NCBI GenBank assembly: GCA_024707075.1
Contig: JANQAK010000001.1
Location: 1,138,001-1,202,000, forward strand
Length of the DNA: 64,000 nt
Source: Afipia sp.
Lineage (GTDB): Bacteria; Pseudomonadota; Alphaproteobacteria; Rhizobiales; Xanthobacteraceae
Direction of reading: 5' to 3'
Each line of letters opens with the position of its first letter. Positions within the stretch are counted from its first letter, which is position 1. The position numbers and the translations under genes are program-made. Below the pieces are notes generated by a model. It was not told the origin of the DNA. It saw nothing but the letters and a program-made list of their open reading frames with translations, and ran no database searches. Below are positions 55,985 through 64,000 of this stretch, in pieces.

Positions 55985-58264
55985 ATGGCGGAGCGAACAC
56001 TCATGTTGCGGGCTTTACGCATCAGATCGCGTCTCCGTCGCCTTGCGCGCCGGTACCCCCGGCTGACTTTCATTTTCCGCTCGGTGATGGTCTTCTCTGC
56101 TGCTTTCGGCGGGGCCTATGGCTTCATTTCGGGAAGCCGGAGCGAGTCGTCCGGCTACGATCCCCAGGCTTTTGCGATCGGCGCGAGCTTCCTGTTCGCG
56201 CTGGCCTGTCTCGCGCTTGCAACGCTCAGCATGCGGATGCGCTGGCTGAAGAAAAAGATGCGCAAGATCGAGCTGCACAACGAGGCGCTGGCGGATCGCA
56301 ACTGGGAGCTGAAAGGTGCGGAGGAGCATGCGCGCAGCCTGTTCGAATCCCAGGGCGACCTGATTGTCCTGCGCGACAGCGACGGCCTCATCACCTCGGT
56401 CAACGACGCCTATTGCATGCTGGCCCACAAGCCGCGCGAAGCGCTGATCGGCACACGCTTCACGCTGCCGGTGCTGACGCAGGGCGCCATGGCCCTCGAG
56501 CCGAGCGGCGCGCGCGTCCACGACCAGCAGATCGACAGTCCGCTGGGTCCGCGCTGGATCGCCTGGCGCGAAGGCCTGATCCGCGGCGATGCGCATCAGC
56601 CCGCCGACCTGCAATGCGTCGGCCGCGACGTCACCGATCGCGTCGAGACCGAGCGCGCGCTCGCCGAGGCGCGCGATCTCGCCAACACCGCGAACCGGGC
56701 GAAGTCGAAATTCCTCGCCATGGCGTCGCATGAAATCCGCACGCCGCTGAACGGCATCATCGGCATGAGCAACCTGCTGCTCGACACCGCGCTCACCGCC
56801 GAGCAGGCCACCTATGCGAAAGCCGTGAAGACATCCGGCGACGCCCTGATGGCGCTGATCGACGAGTTGCTCGATTTTTCCAAGATCGAAGCCGGCAAGA
56901 TCGATCTCGAACAACGTCCGTTCGCGCTGGCCGCCATGATCGAGGACATCACCGAACTGCTCGCGCCGCGCGCGCAGGCGCGCAAGCTCGAGATCGCCTC
57001 CTACGTCGACGAACGCCTGCCGCCGGACGTGATCGGTGACGCCGCGCGGCTGCGGCAGGTGCTGCTCAATCTGGCGGGCAACGCCATCAAGTTCACGCCG
57101 TCAGGCGGCGTTGCGCTGATCGCCGAGCCGGGAATCTGGCCCGGTGAGATCAGCTTCATCGTGCGCGATACCGGCATCGGCATCGCGCCGGAAGCCCAGC
57201 AGCGGATTTTCCGGGAGTTCGAGCAGGCGTCGGAAGGCACCGCGCGCAACTACGGCGGCACGGGTCTCGGTCTCAGCATCAGTGATCGCATCGTGCGGCG
57301 CATGGGCGGACGCATTACGCTGGAAAGCGCCGAGAGCGATGGCGCGACGTTCGCGTTTTCGATTCCGTTGCCCGCCGCCGATCGCAGCGACAGCGCCATT
57401 CCGACCTTCATCGCGCCCGACCTGACCGACAAATCCGTCATGCTGGTCGGGCCGCAGACCATCGAGGCATCACTGATCGCGCGGCGTCTGGAACGCTGGG
57501 GCGCCCAGACCTGCACCGTGGCGGATGCGTCCATCGCGCTGGCGTTGCTACCTGAACGTTCATGGCACGCCATTCTCGTCGACAGCATGAGCGGCGAGAC
57601 GCAGATGCGCGAGCTTGGCGAGGCGGCGCTGCGCCACGCAACGCACCGCATCGCGATGTTTACGCCGGCGATGCGCCGCGAGATCACGCCCGCTATGATG
57701 ACGCTGTTCACCGGCTATCTGGTGAAACCGCTGCGCGTGGCTTCGTTGGCCGAGCGTCTGGTGGCCTCGGGTGCGGCACTGGTGCCGGACCTGCCCCACG
57801 GTGACGAGATCAAAATCGAAGCGCCGGGCATTTCGGCGCCGCTCACGGCGCCGTCGCGCACGCTTTCGATTCTCGTCGCCGAAGACAACGAGATCAACGC
57901 GCTGCTGATCCGCTCGTTGCTGGTGCGCATGGGTCATCGTCCCGTCATCACCACTGACGGCGAGCAGGCGCTGGAGTCATGGCTCGCCGCCGACAGCGCC
58001 GGAACGCCTTACGATATAATTCTGATGGACATCCAGATGCCGAAGCTCGACGGAATCGCCGCGACCCGGCGGATTCGCGCGCATGAAGCAGGCCGCAGTT
58101 CGCAGCGAACCACGATCCTCGCGCTGACGGCCAACACGCTGGTGGACGATCGCTACGCCTGTTTCGAGGCGGGGATGGACGGCTTCCTCGTCAAGCCGCT
58201 CGATCGCGACAAGCTCACCGAAGCGCTGGCAGCCCTTCCTTCGTCACGAACGGTCGCCGCATAA
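55985..58264 (+). CDS. Hybrid sensor histidine kinase with two receiver domains
   Basis: A 759-residue membrane kinase. Two transmembrane helices (about 27-48 and 62-82), a coiled coil, a PAS domain (about 115-215), HisKA with the phosphorylated His249 in FLAMASHEIRTPLNGIIGM, the ATPase domain (NAIKFTPSGG, GTGLGLSISDRIV), a first receiver (about 475-600) lacking the N-terminal acidic pair, and a second receiver (about 620-745) with D682 in LMDIQMPKLDG and K in LVKPLDRD. ATG 55985 (MAERTL) is chosen as the first Met near the membrane part; the frame is open upstream. No response-regulator gene is next to it, so phosphotransfer to another protein is likely. Confidence 0.88.
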   Translation: MAERTLMLRALRIRSRLRRLARRYPRLTFIFRSVMVFSAAFGGAYGFISGSRSESSGYDPQAFAIGASFLFALACLALATLSMRMRWLKKKMRKIELHNEALADRNWELKGAEEHARSLFESQGDLIVLRDSDGLITSVNDAYCMLAHKPREALIGTRFTLPVLTQGAMALEPSGARVHDQQIDSPLGPRWIAWREGLIRGDAHQPADLQCVGRDVTDRVETERALAEARDLANTANRAKSKFLAMASHEIRTPLNGIIGMSNLLLDTALTAEQATYAKAVKTSGDALMALIDELLDFSKIEAGKIDLEQRPFALAAMIEDITELLAPRAQARKLEIASYVDERLPPDVIGDAARLRQVLLNLAGNAIKFTPSGGVALIAEPGIWPGEISFIVRDTGIGIAPEAQQRIFREFEQASEGTARNYGGTGLGLSISDRIVRRMGGRITLESAESDGATFAFSIPLPAADRSDSAIPTFIAPDLTDKSVMLVGPQTIEASLIARRLERWGAQTCTVADASIALALLPERSWHAILVDSMSGETQMRELGEAALRHATHRIAMFTPAMRREITPAMMTLFTGYLVKPLRVASLAERLVASGAALVPDLPHGDEIKIEAPGISAPLTAPSRTLSILVAEDNEINALLIRSLLVRMGHRPVITTDGEQALESWLAADSAGTPYDIILMDIQMPKLDGIAATRRIRAHEAGRSSQRTTILALTANTLVDDRYACFEAGMDGFLVKPLDRDKLTEALAALPSSRTVAA

Positions 58265-58373
58265 TCGCCGCTCCGCGGCAGCGTCGCCATGTCATAAATC
58301 CGTATCACGACCGTGATTATTGATGCCTCAGGGTTGCGCCTGACGAATCAATTCGCGCGGCCGTGAGGACGCC

Positions 58374-59432
58374 ATGGACGGCAACGAACCGGCTGGCATG
58401 AAGCCGGATGTCATTCTCAAGTCGCTTCGGCGCCAGCCGCCTGAACGTATCGGCGTCCGGAGTCCGTTCGAAGCGTTTCGCCGCAATGCGCTGGTGCAGA
58501 TGTTCCGGCCCGAGAACGCGAAGTCGGCAGCCTCCGCCGCCGCGACATGGCTGATGCCAAACCTTCTGCATCCAAGCCTGCGCGGCGAGGCCATCCCGAA
58601 CATGCTGCATGGATTGCAGCCGGTTTCCCCGACGCTCGGCCGGATCGGTTCGCTGGAAGTCCGTCTTGCGCGCACCAAGGGTGACGTGAAGCGCGCGCAG
58701 AAGCTGCGCTACAAAGTTTTTTACAAAGACGGCTCCGCCATTGCCGACGCCGCGACGATGATCGCGCAGCGCGACAAAGACGCCTTCGACAGGATCTGCG
58801 ATCACCTGCTGGTCATCGATCACGCCGCGAAGCCCACCATCAGCGGCAAGCAGCCGGTGGTCGGCACCTATCGCCTGCTGCGTCAGGACATCGCCGAAAG
58901 GCACGGCGGCTTCTACACCGGCGACGAGTTCGACATTTCCGGCCTGATGGCGCGGCAGTCCGACCTGAAGTTTCTCGAACTCGGCCGCTCCTGCGTGCTG
59001 CCGCCCTATCGCACCAAGCGCACCGTCGAACTGTTGTGGCACGGCGTGTGGAGCTACGTGCGCCGGCACAATCTCGATGTGATGATCGGCTGCGCCAGCT
59101 TCGAGGGCACCGATCCGGATCATCTCGCGCTGCCGCTGTCGTTCCTGCATCACTTCGCGGCGGCGCCGGAAGGCTGGCGCGCGGGCGCGCATCCGTCGCG
59201 CCGCGTCGAGATGAACCGGATCGCGAAAGACAGCATCGACACCAAGGCGGCGCTGCGGATGCTGCCGCCGCTGATCAAGGGCTATCTGCGGGTCGGTGCC
59301 TTCGTGGGCGACGGCGCGGTGATCGACCATCAGTTCGGCACCACCGATGTCCTGATCGTCATGCCGGTGTCGGCGATCAGCGGACGTTACCTCGACCACT
59401 TCGGCGCGGATGCCACGCGCCACGCGGCGTAA
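58374..59432 (+). CDS. olsB: OlsB-like GNAT N-acyltransferase
   Basis: A 352-residue GNAT-fold enzyme of the hemolysin-like/OlsB group. GRIGSLEVRLARTKGDVKRAQKLRYKVFY and DKDAFDRICDHLLVIDHA, then VVGTYRLLRQDIAERHGGFYTGDEFDISGL and FLELGRSCVLPPYR match the ornithine lipid acyltransferase family, which transfers a 3-hydroxyacyl chain from ACP to ornithine. The N-terminal about 90 residues are variable and extra compared with S. meliloti OlsB (296 residues). The olsA partner is not in the window, so ornithine lipid synthesis is inferred. Confidence 0.7.
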   Translation: MDGNEPAGMKPDVILKSLRRQPPERIGVRSPFEAFRRNALVQMFRPENAKSAASAAATWLMPNLLHPSLRGEAIPNMLHGLQPVSPTLGRIGSLEVRLARTKGDVKRAQKLRYKVFYKDGSAIADAATMIAQRDKDAFDRICDHLLVIDHAAKPTISGKQPVVGTYRLLRQDIAERHGGFYTGDEFDISGLMARQSDLKFLELGRSCVLPPYRTKRTVELLWHGVWSYVRRHNLDVMIGCASFEGTDPDHLALPLSFLHHFAAAPEGWRAGAHPSRRVEMNRIAKDSIDTKAALRMLPPLIKGYLRVGAFVGDGAVIDHQFGTTDVLIVMPVSAISGRYLDHFGADATRHAA

Positions 59433-59448
59433 TCTCTAAAAAGCCCTC

Positions 59449-59576
59449 CGTCGCCCTTCGAGGCTCGCGCAAGCGCGCGCGTCGCACCTCAGGGTGACGG
59501 GAACAGAACAGTCACATAAGCAAGAACGTCATCCTGAGGTGCGAGCCGGCCTTTCCGGCGAGCCTCGAAGGATGAC
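59449..59576. repeat. Palindromic intergenic repeat, family E
   Basis: Two inverted units: CGTCGCCCTTCGAGGCTCGC with GCACCTCAGGGTGACG, and GTCATCCTGAGGTGCGAGC with GAGCCTCGAAGGATGAC. It fills the convergent gap between the OlsB-like gene and coaA. Confidence 0.85.
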
Positions 59577-59587
59577 TGCAATACTCC

Positions 59588-60544
59588 CTACAGCCGCCGC
59601 AGCGAAACCGTCTCGATGACATGGTCGCTGCCCTTTTTCAGGATCAGCGTCGCGCGCGGCCGCGTCGGCAGGATATTCTCTTCGAGGTTGACGAGGTTGA
59701 TGGTCGTCCAGAGCGACAGCGCCTTCTCGGTCGCTTCCTTGTCGGACAGCTTCGCATAGCGATTGAAGTAGGACCGTTCATCGCGGAACGCCGTGTCGCG
59801 CAGCGTCAGGAAGCGCTCGACATACCACTCGCGCAGGATCGGTTCTTCCGCGTCGATATAGACCGAGAAGTCGAAGAAGTCGGACACATAAGGAACGGCC
59901 TTGCCGTCGCGCGGCAGCCGTCCGGTCTGCAAGACGTTGACGCCTTCGACGATCAGGATGTCGGGCCGGTCGATCTCGACGCCCTCGTTCGGAATGATGT
60001 CGTAGGTCAAATGCGAATAGACCGGCGCGCGCACCGGCCGCCGTCCGGCCTTGATGTCGGACAGAAAACTGAGCAGCGCCGGAAGATCGTAGCTTTCCGG
60101 AAAGCCCTTCTTCTGCATCAGGCCTTCGCGTTCCAGAACCTCGTTCGGATACAGAAAGCCGTCGGTGGTGACGAGATCGACCTTGGGCCGCGGCGACCAA
60201 CGGGCCAGCAGCGCCTGCAACACGCGCGCCGTGGTGGATTTTCCGACCGCCACCGATCCCGCGACGCCGATGATGTAGGGCATCTTGCGGTCCTCGATGC
60301 CCAGGAAGTGCCGCTGCGCCACGAACAGCCGCTGCGCAGCCGCGACATAGAACGACAACAGCCGCGACAGCGGCAAGTAGATTTCCTCCACCTCCTTGAT
60401 GTCGAGACGATCGTGCATGGAATGCATCCGCGCGATTTCCTCGGCGGTCAGCGTCATTGGCGTGTCATCGCGCAGGGCGGCCCATTCCGCGCGGGTGAAA
60501 ACGCGATACGGATTGTACTGAACCTGGTCGGCTCTCACATCCAT
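59588..60544 (-). CDS. coaA: Pantothenate kinase type I (CoaA)
   Basis: A 318-residue type I bacterial pantothenate kinase, the first CoA step. The Walker A motif is [57 protein letters not shown] and [11 protein letters not shown] are diagnostic. [18 protein letters not shown] at 60544 is the family start. It lies 55 bases downstream of hisE, the his-coaA order known in rhizobia. Confidence 0.96.
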   Translation of the reverse strand: MDVRADQVQYNPYRVFTRAEWAALRDDTPMTLTAEEIARMHSMHDRLDIKEVEEIYLPLSRLLSFYVAAAQRLFVAQRHFLGIEDRKMPYIIGVAGSVAVGKSTTARVLQALLARWSPRPKVDLVTTDGFLYPNEVLEREGLMQKKGFPESYDLPALLSFLSDIKAGRRPVRAPVYSHLTYDIIPNEGVEIDRPDILIVEGVNVLQTGRLPRDGKAVPYVSDFFDFSVYIDAEEPILREWYVERFLTLRDTAFRDERSYFNRYAKLSDKEATEKALSLWTTINLVNLEENILPTRPRATLILKKGSDHVIETVSLRRL

Positions 60545-60599
60545 GAGCCATTCCCTCCTGTCCGGCCTGCGCGCGTCCCCGCCCCTGCCGGAATTAAAA

Positions 60600-60923
60600 T
60601 TACTCGCGCTTGCGCGCAGCTTTCTCTTCGAGCCCGGACATTTGCGTCCGCTGCGCCAGCGCATCCTCGACTTCCGCCAAGCTGATGCCGCGCGACTTCA
60701 GCAGCACCAGCAGATGGAAGATCAGGTCGGCGCTCTCCGCGATCAGATGATCGCGATTGTTCTCAACCGCAGCGATGACGGTTTCAACCGCCTCCTCGCC
60801 CAGCTTCTTGGCGCAATGATCGGTGCCCTTGTCCAGCAGCTTCCTGGTGTAGGACGCGTCGCCGCCCGACGCCGCGCGGGCGTCGATGGTGGCTGCCAGA
60901 TCGTGGATCGTGAAACGGGTCAT
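60600..60923 (-). CDS. hisE: Phosphoribosyl-ATP pyrophosphatase (HisE)
   Basis: A 107-residue MazG-like all-alpha enzyme hydrolysing phosphoribosyl-ATP to -AMP, step two of histidine synthesis. The motif [52 protein letters not shown] carries the acidic Mg ligands (EE, D). Standalone HisE, as in alphaproteobacteria. A family D repeat separates it from hisF. Confidence 0.95.
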   Translation of the reverse strand: MTRFTIHDLAATIDARAASGGDASYTRKLLDKGTDHCAKKLGEEAVETVIAAVENNRDHLIAESADLIFHLLVLLKSRGISLAEVEDALAQRTQMSGLEEKAARKRE

Positions 60924-60999
60924 TCTCGGCTTCTAGCACTTCCCACCCGAGGGAGGGAGTCAAACTGCTGACAAGGTTGAGTATTTGAGCATGTCACTG

Positions 61000-61044
61000 G
61001 CATGATCTGATCCGAAAATCGGTTTCCACTTTTCGGGATCATGC
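61000..61044. repeat. Family D repeat, inverted copy
   Basis: Read on the minus strand it is GCATGATCCCGAAAAGTGGA and onward almost identical to 29278-29322. It lies directly after the hisF stop, between hisF and hisE. Confidence 0.85.
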
Positions 61045-61821
61045 CTACGGATCCAGCCGCATCGGCAATCCGGCGCGGACCATATGATCCTTCGCCTGGC
61101 GGATGGTGAATTCGCCGAAATGGAAGATGGAGGCGGCCAGCACCGCTGTGGCGTGCCCCTCGCGGATGCCCGCGACCAGATGATCGAGATTGCCGACGCC
61201 ACCCGAGGCGATAACGGGAACCGTCACGCTGTCGGCGATGGCGCGGGTCAGCGGAATATCGAAGCCCTGCCGCGTGCCGTCGCGATCCATCGAGGTGAGG
61301 AGGATTTCTCCCGCGCCCAGCGAGACCACTTCCTGCGCGTATTCGATGGCGTCGATGCCGGTCGATTTACGCCCGCCGTGGGTGAAGATTTCCCAGCGCG
61401 TCGCCCCGCCGGCGCGCTGAACGCTCTTGGCGTCGATCGCCACCACGATGCACTGGTCTCCGAATTTCTCGGCGGCTTCCTTGACGAATTCGCGGCGAGA
61501 GACCGCCGCCGAATTGATCGATACCTTGTCCGCGCCGTAGTTCAGCAGCGTGCGGATGTCGTCCACCGTGCGCACACCGCCGCCGACCGTCAGCGGCATG
61601 AAGCAGGCTTCCGCTGTGCGACGAACGACATCCAGGATGGTGCCACGGTTCTCGTGAGTCGCCGTGATGTCGAGAAAACAGAGCTCGTCCGCGCCCGCCG
61701 CGTCATAGGCAATCGCTGCCTCGACCGGATCGCCTGCGTCGCGCAGATCGACGAAGTTGACGCCCTTGACGACACGGCCATCCTTGACGTCGAGACAGGG
61801 AATAACACGGACTTTGAACAT
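61045..61821 (-). CDS. hisF: Imidazole glycerol phosphate synthase cyclase subunit (HisF)
   Basis: A 258-residue beta/alpha-barrel. [23 protein letters not shown] has the first catalytic Asp (LDVKDG) and VVAIDAKSV with [15 protein letters not shown] the second region. It condenses PRFAR with ammonia from HisH to make IGP and AICAR. It is 12 bases downstream of hisA. Confidence 0.97.
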   Translation of the reverse strand: MFKVRVIPCLDVKDGRVVKGVNFVDLRDAGDPVEAAIAYDAAGADELCFLDITATHENRGTILDVVRRTAEACFMPLTVGGGVRTVDDIRTLLNYGADKVSINSAAVSRREFVKEAAEKFGDQCIVVAIDAKSVQRAGGATRWEIFTHGGRKSTGIDAIEYAQEVVSLGAGEILLTSMDRDGTRQGFDIPLTRAIADSVTVPVIASGGVGNLDHLVAGIREGHATAVLAASIFHFGEFTIRQAKDHMVRAGLPMRLDP

Positions 61822-61833
61822 CGTTGCCGTCCT

Positions 61834-62574
61834 TCAGGCCGCCGTGCGCGCGTTGCGGATCAGCGCCAATGCTTCAGCCGGATCGATGCGGCCGTCATAG
61901 AGCGCGCGGCCGGAAATCGCACCTTCGAGCTTTTTCGCGCGCGGCTTCAGCAGCGCCTTGACGTCGTCGATGGAGGCGAATCCGCCGGACGCGATCACCG
62001 GAATTGAAATGGCTTCCGCCAGCGCAATGGTGGCGTCGAGGTTGAGACCTTTCAGCAAACCGTCGCGCGCGATGTCGGTGAAAATGATCGCGGCGACACC
62101 CGCGTCCTCAAAGCGTTTTGCGATGTCGAGCGCGGTCACGGTGGAGGTTTCCGCCCAGCCCTCGACCGCGACCTTGCCGTCGCGCGCGTCGAGGCCGACC
62201 GCGACCTGGCTCGGAAATTTTGTCGCAGCCTCCTTCACCAGCGCCGGATCGCGCACTGCCGCCGTGCCGATGATGACGCGCCGGATGCCCTTATCCAGCC
62301 AGGCCTCAACGGTGGCGAGGTCGCGGATACCGCCGCCGAGCTGCACCGGAAACTTCACCACCTTGAGCATCGCCTCGACCGCCTGCGCATTCATCGGCTT
62401 GCCGGCGAATGCGCCGTCAAGATCGACCACATGCAGATATTCGAAGCCTTGCATTTCGAACGTTTTCGCCTGCGCGGCGGGGTCGAGGTTGAACACGGTC
62501 GCGCGCGCCATGTCGCCTTGTTCAAGGCGCACGCATTGGCCGTTCTTCAGATCGATGGCGGGAAAGAGGATCAT
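61834..62574 (-). CDS. hisA: HisA isomerase (ProFAR isomerase)
   Basis: A 246-residue beta/alpha-barrel. [19 protein letters not shown] has the catalytic Asp and [31 protein letters not shown] the phosphate site; [15 protein letters not shown] carries the second Asp. It isomerises ProFAR to PRFAR. ATG 62574 (MILFPAID) is the family start. The upstream frame of 62 codons is palindromic repeat sequence, not coding. Confidence 0.97.
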   Translation of the reverse strand: MILFPAIDLKNGQCVRLEQGDMARATVFNLDPAAQAKTFEMQGFEYLHVVDLDGAFAGKPMNAQAVEAMLKVVKFPVQLGGGIRDLATVEAWLDKGIRRVIIGTAAVRDPALVKEAATKFPSQVAVGLDARDGKVAVEGWAETSTVTALDIAKRFEDAGVAAIIFTDIARDGLLKGLNLDATIALAEAISIPVIASGGFASIDDVKALLKPRAKKLEGAISGRALYDGRIDPAEALALIRNARTAA

Positions 62575-62616
62575 TGGAATTTTCTGAAAACGGGAAAGAC
62601 GATATGCGCAGAGAGT

Positions 62617-62750
62617 CCCCCCTCCCCCCGCCTTGCGGTGGGGAGGGGTCGGGGGTGGGGGGCGCTTATTGAAATTGAAAGTTGCCCCCCACCCCGACGC
62701 CTTTGGCGTCGACCCTCCCCACCACTCGCAAGAGCTCGCGGGGGAGGGAG
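62617..62750. repeat. Palindromic repeat cluster upstream of hisA, family F relatives
   Basis: CCCCTCCCCCCGCCTTGCGG and GGGTCGGGGGTGGGG, followed by an inverted set (CCCCCCACCCCGACGCCTTT, GCGTCGACCCTCCCCACCAC, GCTCGCGGGGGAGGG). It fills most of the 200-base hisH-hisA gap. Confidence 0.75.
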
Positions 62751-62775
62751 AACTCAGCAATCTGCGAGGACGCCA

Positions 62776-63425
62776 TCACGGCTTCCACTTCAGAAAGTTC
62801 GAGATCAGCGCCAATCCGAAGCGCTGGCTTTTCTCGGGATGAAACTGCGTGCCGATGGCAGTGTCCTTGGCGACGATCGCGGTCACCGGCCCGCCGTAGT
62901 CGGCGCGCGCGACGACGTCGGCCTCGTTGACCGCATTCAGGTGATACGAGTGCACGAAATAGGCGTGACGGCCCTTGTCGCCGAGCGGAAGACGCTCCAG
63001 CACCGGATGCTCACGCACCAGATCGAGGGTGTTCCAGCCCATGTGCGGAATTTTCAGGTTTTCCTCGCGTGGCGAAATCTTCACGACATCACCCGCGATC
63101 CAGTTAAGGCCCGGCGTGGTGACGTATTCCTTGCCCTGCGTCGCCATCAACTGCATGCCGACACAGATGCCAAAAAAAGGTCTGGCCTTGTCGCGCACCG
63201 CCTCCGTCATGGCCTCGACCATGCCGTCCAGAGAATCAGGCCCTTGCGGCAATCCGCGAACGCGCCGACACCGGGCAGGACAATCCGGTCGGCGCGGAAG
63301 ACCGCTTCGGGATCACGCGTCACCATGATTTTCTGCGGCTGGTCCATGCTGCGCGCGGCGCGTTCGAAAGCCTTCGCCGCCGAGTGCAGGTTGCCGGATC
63401 CATAATCGATGATGGCAACGCTCAA
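62776..63425 (-). pseudogene. hisH: Imidazole glycerol phosphate synthase glutaminase subunit HisH, interrupted by a frame break
   Basis: A class I glutamine amidotransferase making ammonia for HisF. Frame one (start 63425) has [20 protein letters not shown] and [16 protein letters not shown]; frame two has the nucleophile [21 protein letters not shown], and HPEKSQRFG. The break is near 63236, where one G (coding strand) appears to be missing: adding it gives [14 protein letters not shown] and a normal 216-residue protein. Without it, only an inactive N-terminal fragment would be made from the start codon. The gene is essential for histidine synthesis on poor media, so a sequencing error is likely. 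Confidence 0.9.
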
Positions 63426-63925
63426 CGCGGCGCTCCGGGTTCGGGAAACAGGCCGATGATGCCTTGCGGCTGCGCGATGGACGCGCGCGGCAGCGGCGGC
63501 GGCGAAGCCGTGGTGCCGCGGTCATTGCTTTGCGCGGTCTTTGCATTCCAGCGCTCGAAGAAGCGCCGCTCCGCGGCTTCTTCCGAATCCGCCACCACAA
63601 TATCGAGCTGCCGCCATTTGCGCCGCGACAGCTTCCAGCGGCGCAGCGATCCAGCCTCGAGCCCGACCAAGAACGCAAACACCACCATAACCACAAGCCG
63701 CGGTCCGGCTCCAACGCCGAGCGACCACATCGCGATTTCAGCGGCCAGCGAGATCGCGAGATAACCGAGCAGCGCCAGCCACAGCCGGTGCCAGATCAGC
63801 CAGATGATCGCGGCGGCGAACGCCCAGAAATAAAATCCATCGCGCACGAACACCAGCTTGTCCGGCGTGGTGCGAACGTCGGTGGCGTAGTAGCTCGCCG
63901 GGGCGTGGACCGTGTAAACCGCCAT
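63422..63925 (-). CDS. DUF2628 family membrane protein
   Basis: A 167-residue protein with two to three transmembrane segments ([51 protein letters not shown]). VYTVHAPAS at the N-terminus and [10 protein letters not shown] are DUF2628 features. It is part of the his cluster; its stop overlaps the hisH ATG by four bases. The C-terminus after residue 125 is Pro/Arg-rich and variable. Function unknown. Confidence 0.88.
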   Translation of the reverse strand: MAVYTVHAPASYYATDVRTTPDKLVFVRDGFYFWAFAAAIIWLIWHRLWLALLGYLAISLAAEIAMWSLGVGAGPRLVVMVVFAFLVGLEAGSLRRWKLSRRKWRQLDIVVADSEEAAERRFFERWNAKTAQSNDRGTTASPPPLPRASIAQPQGIIGLFPEPGAPR

Positions 63926-64000
63926 GATCGTTCTCCGGAACCTCGTTCGAACCAGCTATAAATCGAACTGCGACCGCTGGTTGAAAAGCGAACGACAGCG
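63926..64000. other. Upstream of DUF2628, window end
   Basis: The last 75 bases are non-coding as far as can be seen. In relatives hisB often lies just upstream, beyond the window. Confidence 0.4.

Noticed and set aside
62431-63405. 324-residue plus-strand frame across hisA-hisH
   Set aside because: Antisense shadow of the conserved his genes, with no domain and proline/arginine bias.

Overview
The window looks like a core-genome segment of an alphaproteobacterium of the Bradyrhizobium/Afipia/Nitrobacter/Rhodopseudomonas group (Nitrobacteraceae). This rests on high GC coding sequence, rhizobial-type gene neighbourhoods (rnd-lptC-lptA-lptB-rpoN-hpf-ptsN; dnaK-dnaJ-pmtA; grpE-hrcA divergent from rph-rdgB-hemW; DUF2628-hisH-hisA-hisF-hisE-coaA), proteins of alphaproteobacterial type (DUF1150, DUF930, DUF2244, DUF2628), and several families of palindromic intergenic repeats typical of this group. 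No database search was run; all names come from reading the translations.

Layout. 1-1.4 kb: end of a DUF1150 gene, its terminator, and an IS630-type insertion sequence whose transposase is split over two frames at an A7 run; the element abuts and apparently supplies the stop of a TehA-like transporter gene. 2.5-3.5 kb: a CynR-like LysR regulator. 3.5-10.1 kb (minus strand): the rpoN neighbourhood, i.e. rnd, the LPS export genes lptC, lptA and lptB, rpoN, hpf and ptsN. 10.3-17.2 kb: NYN-LOTUS protein, DUF930 protein, tRNA-Leu(CAG), NDUFA9-like epimerase, uppP, a GST, queG, and small enzymes. 17.5-24 kb: translation block infC (ATT start), rpmI, rplT, pheS and pheT, with a DUF559 nuclease-like gene lying between pheS and pheT. 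24-36 kb: mixed housekeeping genes (FAD oxidase with a DUF71 ATPase, YiiX-like hydrolase, CysZ-like membrane protein, nth, an AraC-MGMT fusion, dapB-gpmA, pyrF and a flavin reductase). 35.4-45.7 kb: phospholipid N-methyltransferase, dnaJ, dnaK with an RpoH-type promoter, grpE, hrcA, rph, rdgB, hemW. 45.8-59.4 kb: LpoA-like lipoprotein, rsmI, yraN, gshB, a PAS protein, yifB/comM, a glutaminase-STAS-cNMP fusion, a hybrid histidine kinase and an OlsB-like acyltransferase. 59.6-64 kb (minus strand): coaA and the his genes.

A striking feature is a set of seven single-base frame breaks, nearly all at short homopolymers, in rpoN, the lptB extension, queG, a flavin reductase gene, a secreted-protein gene, hisH and the IS630 transposase. 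Because several of these genes are conserved or essential and one edit restores each full-length reading frame, homopolymer sequencing error is the simplest explanation for most; the IS630 case may instead be a real expression mechanism.

I saw no CRISPR array, prophage, plasmid functions, defence island or biosynthetic cluster. The best candidates for something under-described are the DUF559 gene between flanking palindromes inside pheST, the tandem hairpin element between dnaK and the next gene, the palindrome translated into the HemW N-terminus, and the glutaminase-STAS-cNMP fusion.
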